This document shows, one piece after another, positions 55,328-64,000 of a stretch of DNA of 64,000 bases. Location of the stretch: contig SADC01000030.1 in NCBI GenBank assembly GCA_004194705.1, positions 241,616-305,615 on the forward strand, read 5' to 3'. The DNA comes from Ditylenchus dipsaci (Eukaryota > Nematoda > Chromadorea > Rhabditida > Anguinidae). Numbering within the stretch: the first letter of the stretch is position 1; the number at the start of each line of letters is the position of its first letter. The position numbers were made by a program, and so were the translations under genes. The notes beneath the pieces were generated by a model. The model did not search any database. It was not told the DNA's origin and worked only from the letters and a program-made list of their open reading frames with translations.

Positions 55328-55499
55328 TTCCATGCATTCCAGAATGTCGAAATTCGACATAGGTGAAAAGTTACGACCCTTCAAAGGTGTTAGAATTTCT
55401 TGAAATACCCTGTAGAATAAAGAAATCTTTCGGCGCTACTCGGTTTTTAAACCTCCAAAAAACATTTTCATAAAAAAACTATGGTTTTTGGGTAGGGGT

Positions 55500-55720
55500 A
55501 CCGGAAAATGATTTGGGGGGGGGGGGTAACCGAGTAGCTTTTTTGGGGGGGGGTGGTTAAACCGAGTAGCGTCAATCTTTCGATTGACGAAGCCCTGAGA
55601 AGAAATCCAGACCCTACTGGCTCATACCCCCCCCCCTAAAAAAAAGCTACTTTCTTATACCCCCCCCCCCCAAAAATCGGACCTGCTGGCTTATAAACCC
55701 CCCCCCAAAAATCAAGTTTT
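55500..55720. repeat. G/C homopolymer-rich palindromic tract
   Basis: GGGGGGGGGG-type runs with CCGAGTAGCTTTTTTGGG are mirrored by CCCCCCCC tracts with AAAAAGCTACTTTCTTATAC. It is a decayed inverted repeat, and homopolymers make base counts unreliable. Confidence 0.5.
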
Positions 55721-55859
55721 TTCAGAGTATCTAAAAATCATTTTTAAGTAATAATTTTGTCGTAAAAAGGCTAGAAAAGCAATTAAAAAGGGATTATGGG
55801 CTGCATTGGGAGGGGAGGGAACAATAGGGGCCACTTTTTAGTCAATTTTCTGGCCATTC

Positions 55860-56157
55860 TTCGGCTGACTTACCATGTTTTTCAACATGGGTCGTGGCAA
55901 AAAGAGACTCTATATGCATTTTATGATCAAGAGTACTTCTCGGAATCATGTCTAAGGTAAGTGAGTGCGCGCATCTCTAACTCTCAAGCCCCCTGCGCCC
56001 CTTCGGGGGCGCAGGGGGCTTGGAGTTGAGATGCGCACACCCACATACCTTAGACACAAATCACTCGAAAGTGACTCTGGATGCATGAAAAAACATGCAT
56101 ACCAGAGTTATATATGCGGTAGGACCCAGTACTCAAAACTATGTTCAACATCTTTGA
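55860..56157. repeat. GC-hairpin MITE, copy 4
   Basis: Stem AGCCCCCTGCGCCCCTTCGG with the flanking modules GAGATGCGCACACCCACA, ACTCGAAAGTGACTCTGGAT and CATGCATACCAGAGTT. Orientation is as in copy 1. Confidence 0.75.
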
Positions 56158-56309
56158 TTTTTCGGCCGAAAAGGTTCCCCCCCCCCCTCTTCAGGCCTGG
56201 GCTACGAGCCAGAGGCTCAGCCATCCAAAAGTTAAAGGACAACCATCAGGATCCACCAGGCTGATCGGTCTGATCAGCTCGAGTGCTTATACTTTTACGT
56301 GCACCACAA

Positions 56310-56430
56310 GTGCAGGGGGCTTGGTTGCTTGGAGATGCGCGTACTCACTTACCTTAGACATAATTCCGAGCAAGATTTTTGATCAAAAATGCATTTGGAG
56401 GCTCTTTTTTGCCAAGCTCCAGTGACCAAA
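56310..56430. repeat. GC-hairpin MITE, partial copy 5
   Basis: Contains GCAGGGGGCTTGGTTGCTTG, GAGATGCGCGTACTCACTT and AAAATGCATTTGGAGGCTC, the half of the module beyond the stem. Confidence 0.6.
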
Positions 56431-57240
56431 ACGGGGTAGAATAGCCTATAAGTTGATGACTTAACAACCTCTCGTCAATAAAAGGTCAAAATTAACGGCA
56501 TTGGTAATTTTCTTATAAAAATGCCCAATGGCGGCCAAATGAGGTGCGGCAAATGAGTTGCGGCCATATGAGTAGTAACTGATAGAACTGAAGCTGGCCA
56601 CATCACTCTCTTTTTGATCGACTCTACTTCTCCTGGCCGATCTTGAAAAAATTAGTGCTTTCGTTCACGATAGCAATATTGTAGGGGAAAAGTGCTGTCT
56701 GATCAGAGAAGAACGCCTAAAAGGAAGGGATGGGCAAGGTTCTTTGCCCAAGGACTAATACTAACTAAATTTGTCCCTAACTAATTAATGATGATGAAAT
56801 CAAGAAAAAAGAACTTAACTTCATAGTGTTTTGATGAAGACGTTTTATGACCAGTGTGTTAGAATGAAATTGTAATTTACAGGAGAAAAAACTTGTAAGT
56901 GAGATTCTCAATGAGAATTCTCAGTGAGATTCTCACTCGGAGCGATCTTATAGAAACAGCACGAATCACATTGTCGGGTATCATCTTAACTTCAAAAAAA
57001 ATTCAATTTAAAGTCTCTTAAAAGACGAAAGACCAACAAGAAATTCCGCATCCAGGTACAATCGACCGCCGTATATGTTTAGTGAACGGAACAATCAACA
57101 AGTCAGGTATCAGGAGATCCACAGCCTAAAAAAAATCGGTCCAAAAGAATATCACGCAATATGTTTATTCAACAAAGCTTCAACAACAGAAACAAGCTCG
57201 ACGATTTAACATGAATTTCTAGCTAAGTCTTATAGACCTC
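56431..57240. other. Gene-free flank 3' of C1QBP
   Basis: Unique sequence with a small ATGAGATTCTCAGTGAGATT-type repeat near 56910. No exon is recognised. Confidence 0.45.
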
Positions 57241-58310
57241 TCAGGCTTTTTTTGAAATGAAATTCTTGACCTTATCCAACAAGTCGATGTACTGAGAGTG
57301 CTCCTAAAAATGCCAATGATTTAGAGATCAAACATGAACCATGTTTAGCCGTACATATAAGGTGGGGAGTGGCGAACTTGACCAGTGATCACAGAATTCA
57401 CCGTTGATTCCTCGCTCTTCGAGATAGCGGCCAAACAACAAATCATTAATGGCCTGAAGCAGGGATGATATGTAGGGAATAATAAAGAAATCTCATACAA
57501 ATACCTGATCGGCAAACTCTCCAGAAGCAGCGTAGACATCTGCTTCAACATCCTGTTTGCCACTCTTGTCGGCAGGAGCCAAGTAGAACTCTCGCACCTC
57601 AAAGTCATCTACAAAATATTCATTTAAGTATTGGGTCTTGAACGAGCAGAAAAGACTAACGCTGATTATTTTCTCGAGAAACAATTTCAACTCGAAACAC
57701 AGACGCTGATCACCCTTGGTCACTTGGACAGACAGCTGAGGAGAGGCCTTGGGCATCGGGTCATTCTGCAACAAAGGTAATTGTTTGCGTTACAAATAAA
57801 AAAAAACATTTCCAACTTCAGTGACTTCGTCTTCAGATACTTCGTCATCAGCGGCGTCATCTTCATAATCCACGTTCAAAGAATGATTAACATGAAAATG
57901 ACGTGAATGCTGGAATAATTAGGTTTGAATTACCAAGGAAGGATGGAAATATCAACCAACCTCTCATTACTTCCATGCTTCTTGTGGAGTCGCACTTCAG
58001 CCCCCTTAGTCGAGACATCAAAACCAGCAACCGAGGATGACCCATCGATATGCTCCATGGCCATCTTCTTCTCCTCATCAATTTCTTCCTGAAGAGCAGA
58101 GATCAGGTCACGCTGGACGCTAGCACACTTATCTGCAAAAATTATATGTTGAGACGACTTAGCTTGGACAGGCATACTAGGAACTGAACCACTGAGTGAT
58201 CGGACCATCGCCACGGAACGCAAAAGACCTCCCACGTCAGCAGTTCTTTTGACAGCCGGCTTCATTGCCACAACGAATGATCGCAGAGAGAACAGACGAG
58301 AGCCCAACAT
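57241..58310 (-). CDS. C1QBP: Mitochondrial matrix p32 / C1QBP family protein
   Basis: p32/MAM33 is an acidic, doughnut-shaped trimer of the mitochondrial matrix needed for mitoribosome function and oxidative phosphorylation. The start MLGSRLFSLRSFVVAMKPAV looks like a mitochondrial targeting peptide (Arg/Ser-rich, no acids). Then SVQRDLISALQEEIDEEKKM (family helix), VSTKGAEVRLHKKHGSNER, an acidic exon (DYEDDAADDEVSEDEVTE), KASPQLSVQVTKGDQRLCFE, DDFEVREFYLAPADKSGKQD, and the C-terminal LLFGRYLEERGINGEF and EHSQYIDLLDKVKNFISKKA, with stop at 57241. Approximate exons: 58310-58186, 58134-57967, 57910-57825, 57767-57660, 57608-57505, 57454-57355, 57302-57241. A one-base shift lies near 57380, and the last donor is unclear (ATATGT). 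Length, order and ends fit the family. Confidence 0.9.
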
Positions 58311-58719
58311 TGCTTTTGATTCACTTGCAATTTACTTTCTCGACACTGAAAAGAAAAGTTGAGTGCAAATTGCAATTGGCAAGTCATAAACAAGTGTAAT
58401 GCAAAGACTTTGACGATCCAGACAAATGAAATTAATTAAATACGACCAGTTTGTGACAGACGGAATGCGATTCGAAACCCTACAAATGATGTCATTGAGA
58501 AAAAAAGTTGACGAACTCAGTCTTCGGGGCAAGATAAATCTATGTTCAAATTCTGAATTGCAAAATAATTGCCAACTCATGAGCTTGATAGCTCTTATAC
58601 TGTGCAGTAATGAAAATTGGGGTCGGACGGGTGCTCGCTGCCTTTTGTTAATTGTCTTCACGCAATTATCTTACACAAAATTCAGCTGAAAAATGGGCAG
58701 ATATCGAGACAAACCGGTG

Positions 58720-58819
58720 CTTGAAGACGCTATGTGGAATCGTGTACTACCTGCCAATTGCCTTCACGATGGCTATTCTTACTTGGGGCGAATATTCTTA
58801 TGGAATCAGTTCTGCTTCA
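58720..58819 (+). CDS. Possible membrane-protein exon, DHHC-like N terminus
   Basis: An open frame TNRCLKTLCGIVYYLPIAFT followed by MAILTWGEYSYGISSAS ends at a strong GTAAGT donor after 58819. The pattern Cys, Pro, then a hydrophobic helix ending W-x-x-Y resembles the first membrane segment of ZDHHC palmitoyltransferases, but no DHHC motif is present. It could be another membrane protein or chance. A hairpin MITE sits 23 bp inside the following intron. Confidence 0.3.
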
Positions 58820-58842
58820 GTAAGTACTTTCATCACATTGTA

Positions 58843-59199
58843 CAGGGTATTTCAAGAAATCCGCAGGATTTGAAATGGTCATAACTTTTTTTCTAGACCG
58901 TTTTTCGAATTTCTGTAAACGCCAATCGTTTTCTCTTGACGGGCGTTTTGTTTTTCGGAAAAAAATTTTTCGAAAATTTTGACTTTTTTGCCTTGGTCCC
59001 CCTATGGTCAAAAAGATGACAAGATTGATTATTTTGGACCATAGGGGACCAAGGCAAAAAAGTCAAAATTTTCGAAAAAATTTTTTCCGAAAAACAAAAT
59101 GCCCGTCAAGAGAAAACGATTGGCGTTTACAGAAATTCGAAAAACGGTCTAGAAAAAGTTATGACCATTTCAAATCCTGCGGATTCCTTGAACACCCTG
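58843..59199. mobile_element. TA-flanked 357-bp hairpin MITE
   Basis: Arms nearly identical over ~165 bp; ends CAGGGTATTTCAAGAAATCC and CAGGGTGTTCAAGGAATCC. TA at 58841-58842 and 59200-59201. The loop is ~25 bp around AAAAAGATGACAAG. Same terminus as the host MITE at 51623-55412. Confidence 0.9.
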
Positions 59200-59224
59200 T
59201 ATTACCGGGTTGGAAAAAGTGTTA

Positions 59225-59385
59225 AATTTTCGTTTATAGAAATTGTCGACATATATCCATTGAGAATCTTTTTCTGTGGAGTCGCAAACACACTATTGTT
59301 CTTCTTTCTCTGGGCATTTGGCAAACTGTGATCGCGCCGATTGGAGTTGTATCCAGCATTGTAGTACTCAAAACTAGAAATACTA
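59225..59385 (-). CDS. Possible exon, unknown protein
   Basis: Open minus-strand stretch SSISSFEYYNAGYNSNRRDH and QRKKNNSVFATPQKKILNGY, polar and protein-like. The TTAA MITE at 59391 abuts its upstream side. Borders are not resolved. Confidence 0.3.
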
Positions 59386-59390
59386 CTTAA

Positions 59391-59633
59391 AGGGGTGCCC
59401 GTGCCCGACACGGAGAAAAGGCGGGACCGGCACTTTTGGGACCAGCACTTTTTTTCTTCTCAATAAATTTTTACATTCGTCTCGTCTAGATTTTTAAGTT
59501 CTCTGTTAGTTTTTAAAAGTAGTTATAGGGTCATTAATATTAGATTTGACGCAAAACGAGTGAAAATGGGACGATTCGAAAAAAATTCGAAAAAAACTGC
59601 TGGTTCGCGCCTTAACGCCACGGGCATGCCCCT
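59391..59633. mobile_element. TTAA-flanked MITE
   Basis: 243 bp between TTAA (59387-59390) and TTAA (59634-59637). Ends AGGGGTGCCCGTGCC and (inverted) AGGGGCATGCCCGTGGC. It differs in sequence from the AGGGCCATTGCC family. Confidence 0.8.
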
Positions 59634-59649
59634 TTAAATAATTGTATTT

Positions 59650-59950
59650 TTATTAGGAAACACTCTCCGAATCCATTTATTAGCCTGCGTGATTCCTTTT
59701 TTGCCCTCCTAAAATTAGACAGCCGATTGACAGTAGTATCAGTAGGGCTGCCGGACGGCTGTTTGGATGCCGTATGAACCAAATTTGCAAGCCTGAGCCG
59801 CAGCAGCCAAGTGCCCTTCACGAGCAGCAGCCAGGTGCCAGGCACCTCCGATGAGCGAGGTTGCCAGTAGTAGCAGTAGCACAATTGCCAGCCCTAACAC
59901 GGATTGGTAAACGACGCCACTCTCCCACACCACCCACCACCCAACCCTAC
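59650..59950 (-). CDS. Possible transmembrane-protein exon(s)
   Basis: Minus-strand frame with WESGVVYQSVLGLAIVLLLL continuing ATSLIGGAWHLAAAREGHLA and CKFGSYGIQTAV. It has one strong hydrophobic segment (about 20 residues) after a short polar head. A frame change near 59745 would continue into DTTVNRLSNFRRAKKESRRL. It might be an integral membrane or secreted protein; I do not recognise it. The plus strand here is Pro/Thr/Asn-rich and may be only a shadow. Confidence 0.3.
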
Positions 59951-60409
59951 CCATCTAGCAAGAAAACCAGTTGGTGAACTCAACAACACCACACCCTCGT
60001 CCACACATTACAATAACCAGTTGAACAAGTCAAGCAACGGAGTGCTAACACTCACACATCTTCTACACTTCATCACCAATTGTGCCACAGGTTTGTAGTT
60101 TTGGCAACAGAGGAAATCAACAGATTCGGAGCTAAAGCGGTAAAAGTAGGGGTACACCAATAGATTTCTATTTATTTTGGGACTCTAACTTTTTTTAAAT
60201 TTGAAGTCAAAATCTTATTTTAGCACTAAAGGAGCACTGGACAAAGTAGCGTATTTTTGCCAAACCCTAAAATACCACTAAAATGTACTTATTTTAGCAA
60301 ATGTTCTTATTTTCTAATTGTGGGCTAGAAGCCCTGGTGTAAGGCATTTTCTTCTTGACAAGAAGTTACAATTTTGTGAAAGACAGCAAAAAAATGACGG
60401 CAAAAATAC

Positions 60410-60792
60410 AGTCAAATCTCGATTTTAACGGCTCCACCTCAGTTCGTTCCGCCCCAGAGCCCGACACTTTTCACCGGGATTTTTAGGTCTTCAGATAGTA
60501 CTGCCTTGATAGACTGGTTTAAAATAAACGACGATTCCGAGTGGCCAATCGTTTTTTAAAAGTCCAAAACTTTCGCCTTTAAGGTGCAAAATTAAAGGAC
60601 TTCTGAATTCTTAAGAAAGGTGGCCGTCAAGTCGAAGTTGTGCTTTTTAGAGGCTTACAAAAGACCGGTCAAAATTGGGATCTTTGAGATATTTAGAGCC
60701 AAAAGATTTTCAACAATTATAGTAAAAAAGTGTCGGACCTTGAAAGGGAACAAAACATGAGGTGGGTATCCCGCTAAATCGAGGTTTGATTG
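60410..60792. mobile_element. pogo-like MITE, 383 bp
   Basis: CAGTCAAATCTCGATTTTAA on the left, and the inverse on the right (CGAGGTTTGATTG), flanked by TA (60408-60409 and 60793-60794). The arms share the GTGTCGG(A/G)CC box also seen in the 25549 and 44981 elements. Confidence 0.8.
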
Positions 60793-60898
60793 TAGAAATA
60801 AAAAAAAATATACCAAAAGCGGACCGCGCAGATTTTGGAAAATTAGCAAAATCGGACGGGCTATATTTTGTATTTTTGTGAACGTTTGAAGTTTTAGT

Positions 60899-61161
60899 AG
60901 CGGTAGGACCAGCAGTACCACCAAGCACAACCCTCCAAGAAATCAGTAAAGCGGCGGATAAGTGTTGTGTAAACAAACAGGTCGGAGGCGCCGGGCCTGT
61001 GCCTTGTGCTGGTGCTCCAGCCGTGGTTGTGGCCTCTCAGCCCTCCACTTCCTCAGCACTCACCCCAAACCAGTGCATCTCACCCTCAGGGCTTTTGTGC
61101 GGCAGCTGCTCACAAACTCAGACGGTTGGCCGAGCACAATCAAGGACTCTCAGGAATTGGG
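60899..61161 (+). CDS. Ala/Pro/Ser-rich exon, unknown protein
   Basis: An open exon between a TTTTAG acceptor (before 60897) and a GTGAGT donor (61162). It encodes AVGPAVPPSTTLQEISKAAD, GGAGPVPCAGAPAVVVASQP and QCISPSGLLCGSCSQTQTVG without stops for 87 codons. Composition suggests a disordered regulatory protein. It may belong with the Gln-rich exons at 63.4-64.0 kb on the same strand. Confidence 0.45.
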
Positions 61162-61489
61162 TGAGTGAACTTTTCTGAATATTTTTTGAAAAAACGTGGG
61201 CCAAAAAAAATCTACGGAAAAATTATTTTGAAAATTATTTTTGTTCAGCTAGCGAAAGCAAATTCTAATCGCGGATTCGTGTTCAGAATAGTCAATTTAC
61301 AAACAAGATCATTCCTAAGATTCAAAAACCGCGACAATTTGAAATATACGATTTTTTCAAATATTTTTCTGTATCGAAAGGATTCAAAATTAGACAATAA
61401 GCTTTAATTTTAAAGAAGGTTAACATGCAAATCTTACCATTTTTGAACAAATATCCGGTTTTACAATTCTGTTTTTAAGGGAGAGAGAG

Positions 61490-61815
61490 AAGCCATTTAG
61501 GTTTGAAAAAGTGGCTTCCATGGTGCAGTGCGTAAGCGTTCGTGTTTTTTGGCCCAAAATAATGTTGCAGGTTCGATCCCATGTGGGGCATGCTATTTTT
61601 GGGCTTGTGTTGGCCAGTTCTAGGGTAATTAGACACTTTTTGACGCCAGATTCGAGATCAGCGACCCAAATTACCCCTAGAACTGGTCCAACAAACCAAA
61701 ATAAATAGCATGCCACCACGTCGGATCGAACTGCAACATGAATATTTTGGGCCAAAAACGCAAACGCTTTCGCACTGCGCCACTAAGGCCACTTTTTCAC
61801 CTAAATGGCTTTTCC
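61490..61815. repeat. Hairpin with a tRNA-like sequence in each arm
   Basis: Both arms begin AAGCCATTTAGGT...GAAAAAGTGGC and then carry an A-box-like TGGTGCAGTGCG and a B-box-like GGTTCGATCCC (61569 on the plus strand), about 45 nt apart. The right arm carries the same in reverse (TCGGATCGAACTGCAAC). This looks like a tRNA-derived SINE duplicated head to head, or a MITE that captured one. No proper cloverleaf forms, so no tRNA gene is called. Confidence 0.65.
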
Positions 61816-62421
61816 CCACCTTAAGTGGTATTTTGCGCAAACTGGGTTTTCGCCTTTTCAGTTCTTAGCTAAAACTTGCAGAATTAGAGCTTAAAACAAA
61901 AGAATTATATCCTCATTTTTGGAATTTAAATTCCTGCAATATTCTGCATCATGTAAAATCCTGTGATTATAATAAGTTCTTAATTTTCAAGCGCCATATC
62001 AATGTGTTTCTGTAAAAATATGAAATTAACAAAAAACAAGATCTGTATAATGCTTCAGACGACAAAAATTTAAATTGAAAAATCAGTTTATCAACATTAT
62101 TTAAATAGGGGGGAAGGGGGGGGTGTACTTTATTCCATAATATCTTTTGGTTTGCCTAAAAGCTCAAAAAAACCACAAAAAGATCTGTTCTGCCCCAGAA
62201 CTATAACCTAAAAATTTTGAAAGTTTTGTTCCAACTTTTTTTAAATTTTTTTCAGTATCGTATAGCCCAGAATCTCAGCTTTCCAACAAGCCATCAGCTG
62301 ACCAAATGGTGTTTCAAAAGTTGGAGGAAATGTCTTTGAATTAGCAAATTTTTCCGAAAATTTGGTCCATTTGAAGACTTTTTAGTCCACTTTTTTGAAA
62401 ACCTCATTTGGTCAATTGATA
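61816..62421. other. Gene-free stretch
   Basis: AT-rich; one AGCCCAGAATCTCAGCTTTC box near 62268 (dispersed family) and a GGGGGGG run near 62115. Nothing else recognised. Confidence 0.4.
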
Positions 62422-62561
62422 GGGAAGGAGAAAGTTGTGCCATTTCAGTTTGTGCCCATTCAATTGTGCCCAAATTCAGTGGATATTTTCAGTCTTTTTG
62501 AACTGAATTATGGCACAAATTGAATGGGCCCAAACTGAAATGGCACAACTTTCTCCTTCCC
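62422..62561. mobile_element. 140-bp foldback MITE related to the MULE at 52598
   Basis: Perfect 8-bp target duplication AATTGATA (62414-62421 and 62562-62569). Ends GGGAAGGAGAAAGTTGTGCC on both sides, continuing as ATTTCAGTTTGTGCCCATTC. Apart from GTGCC for GCGCC, this follows the arm of the autonomous element base for base over most of 50 bp. Confidence 0.92.
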
Positions 62562-63034
62562 AATTGATAGCTCATTAGAAAGCTGAGATCTTGAACTACA
62601 CGATACTGAAAAATAAAAACAAAATAGTCAGAAAAGTTAAGATAAAAAGTTAATTTAATGTGAATTTCGGTTTTTGGTGGCATTTTCGAGCTTTTTGGCA
62701 AACCAAATCATATAAGCCGTACTTTAGATCAGGAATATTTCAAAAATTGTCTCGAGCGGAAAGTCATATCGAATTAATTCTTGCATCTGAACAAAAAGTG
62801 GAATGGAAGGCTTTTGATAGGTTTAAGAGCTGTCTTCACTCTCGCAGCTTCATTTACGTATAACCTCTATTAATCCCCCCCTCTAACAATCCCCACCCCC
62901 CGAGAGGGTCGAATAATATCCCCCACCTCTAATAATCCCCCCCCCCTCCGATTTTCGAGGTGACCTTGCTGATTTTTTTTTTTAACATTTCACTAGTTAA
63001 TTTCCATGTTAAACTTAATGATTTTTTTGTTTTT

Positions 63035-63310
63035 TTTGGTGTTGCAGGTTCAATCCCACGTAGTGGCACACTTGTTTTGGCTTGTTTGGCCAGTTTTAGA
63101 GGTAATTTGGTCGTTGATCCCGAATCTGGCGTCAAAAAAGTCTAATTACCTCTAAACTGGCCAAACAAGCCAAAAAAAAGTGTGCCATTACGTAGGATTG
63201 AACTGCAACACCAAAAAACACCCATTTTGGGCCAAAAAACGCGAAGCACTTATGCACTGCGCCATGGAAGCCACTTTTTCAAACCTAAATGGCTTTTCCC
63301 GGCCCCTCCC
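63035..63310. repeat. Second tRNA-like hairpin
   Basis: Left arm GTTGCAGGTTCAATCCCACG; right arm carries CAGTGCATAAGTGC and CAATCCTACGTAATGG in reverse and ends with AAATGGCTTTTCCCGG. Arms share TTGTTTTGGCTTGTTTGGCC. Same family as 61490-61815, with the outer left part missing. Confidence 0.6.
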
Positions 63311-63443
63311 CCGTTTAATCAGCAGTTACGTCATTATGAAATTTATTAAAATTCCGCGAAATTTTCCGATGCCAAAAAATATACAAGCGCAAGATGGCAT
63401 CTAACTTGCTTACTTGCGAGTTTTAACTTGCAACTAAAACAAA

Positions 63444-64000
63444 TTTCAGGAATAACTTGTCTGAAGATCAAGGATCTCAGAAAGTGCAAGTGACGGACAA
63501 GTGATCCGATTGCCGGAGTGTCCGCTCCAGTCTCACCTCCACAGTAGTCGCTAAGCCACCAGCAGCAGCAAGTAGTTCAGCCAAAAATGGACCCCTAGAG
63601 AAATGGTAGGAGGCTATCTGCCTATCCCCCTCAACGAACACCACAACCCGCAGGTTTTGCTGGACCTACAGTCCCGAACAGGTCCACTCCACCACAGAAT
63701 AACACCCTCCCCTAAGCCCCTCCACCAATGGCTATAAAGCAGCACCTATGCAACAGCCTCCTCCGTCAAACAAGCAGCACCAACAAATGATGCAACAGCA
63801 GGGTAAGTGAAATTTCGATGCTCGATTCACTTCATGTTTTTTATATAAGTGTGTATTGCAGCTAGAGAAATGTATGGTGCTGGAGGAATGCAACAGCAAC
63901 AGCCTGACCACCATGGTCAGCCAAGTAGTGCAATGCCGTGTGCGGAAAATCCTATGCTAGTCACCTTGCTAAAGTTTAGTGACTTGTTACTGTTGGGTTC
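63444..64000 (+). CDS. Gln/Pro-rich exons, unknown protein (runs off the window)
   Basis: After a TTTCAG acceptor at 63448 the sequence reads NNLSEDQGSQKVQVT, and with several frame changes PVSPPQ, KPPAAASSSAKN, QPAGFAGPTVPNRSTPPQN and AAPMQQPPPSNKQHQQMMQQ, ending at GGTAAGT (donor about 63804). A short intron (to TTGCAG at 63861) leads to REMYGAGGMQQQQPDHHGQP and SSAMPCAENPMLVTLLKF, open to about 64000. Composition is that of a transcriptional co-regulator with Gln-rich tracts. At least three one-base shifts within 350 bp fit the indel problem seen elsewhere. I cannot name the family. Confidence 0.5.

Larger units (their letters stand above)
51623..55412. mobile_element. TA-type palindromic MITE carrying two later insertions
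   Basis: Without its inserts this is a ~350-bp palindrome. Left parts: 51623-51637 plus 52353-52589. Right parts: 55336-55412. The right end (inverted) reads CAGGGTATTTCAAGAAATTC, followed by TA. Both sides share GAAGGGTCATAAC-type sequence, TGTCGAATTTCGACATT and the string AAAACACGAT. The left end is eroded (CACGGTGTTTCAAG). It is the same family as the intact hairpin at 58843-59199. Confidence 0.8.

Noticed and set aside
58426..58689. Plus-strand frame of 87 residues upstream of C1QBP
   Set aside because: No recognisable motif; it lies in the promoter-side flank and no splice partner was found.
61511..61590. A functional tRNA gene
   Set aside because: A and B boxes are present, but acceptor and T stems do not pair; it repeats inside hairpins.
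1..64000. LTR or LINE retrotransposons
   Set aside because: No YxDD reverse transcriptase, gag or long direct terminal repeats were seen in any frame.

Overview
The window reads as nuclear DNA of an AT-rich invertebrate animal, probably a protostome. Every recognisable gene is split by GT-AG introns, mostly 45-75 nt where no transposon has landed. The proteins are eukaryotic housekeeping families, and the ATP synthase epsilon tail (FTDWQNGKP) resembles the arthropod form as I remember it. There are no operons, no ribosome-binding-site logic and no CRISPR array.

Genes, in order: start of pyridoxal kinase (1656-1910, -); a Mutator-like (MULE) transposase with FLYWCH-like and OTU domains (3713-6540, -); YRDC/Sua5 (11471-14752, +); farnesyltransferase alpha (14982-16928, +); an unrecognised gene with consistent splice phases (17118-20031, -); a Gln-rich exon (20628-21139, -); ATP synthase epsilon (to 23010, +); an HSP90 C-terminal fragment at the centre of a 5-kb palindrome (28031-28717, +); a FLYWCH-only transposon gene (34088-35011, +); a coiled-coil exon (37307-37574, -); a SKP1 paralogue (43514-44545, +); an unrecognised gene of at least 389 codons (47013-50755, -); a second MULE transposase (53252-54987, -); C1QBP/p32 (57241-58310, -); a possible DHHC-type exon (about 58720-58819, +); a possible membrane-protein exon near 59.7-59.9 kb (-); and Ala/Pro/Gln-rich exons at 60.9-61.2 and 63.4-64.0 kb (+).

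Most of the rest is DNA transposons, heavily nested. The main type is a foldback-like element whose terminal inverted repeats are arrays of a 14-31 bp tandem motif, a different motif in each element. Several have 8-9 bp target duplications, and two insertions can be proved because removing them restores an older element. The element at 52598-55327 carries an almost complete FLYWCH/MULE transposase between such arrays, so it looks like the autonomous member; a 140-bp cousin with the same GGGAAGGAG end and its own 8-bp duplication sits at 62422-62561. Other groups are TTAA-flanked (piggyBac-like) MITEs, TA-flanked MITEs with ends CCGTATTTCCTCTAAT, CAGTCGA (pogo-like) or CAGGGTATTTCAAG, and hAT-like MITEs with 8-bp duplications, one inside another. 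I saw no retrotransposon reverse transcriptase.

Single-base frameshifts recur in genes whose splice sites and protein similarity are otherwise intact (farnesyltransferase alpha, SKP1, C1QBP, HSP90). This looks more like residual indel errors from long reads than decay. The 5-kb palindrome at 25820-30803, with a 17-N gap next to its centre, may itself be an assembly artefact.
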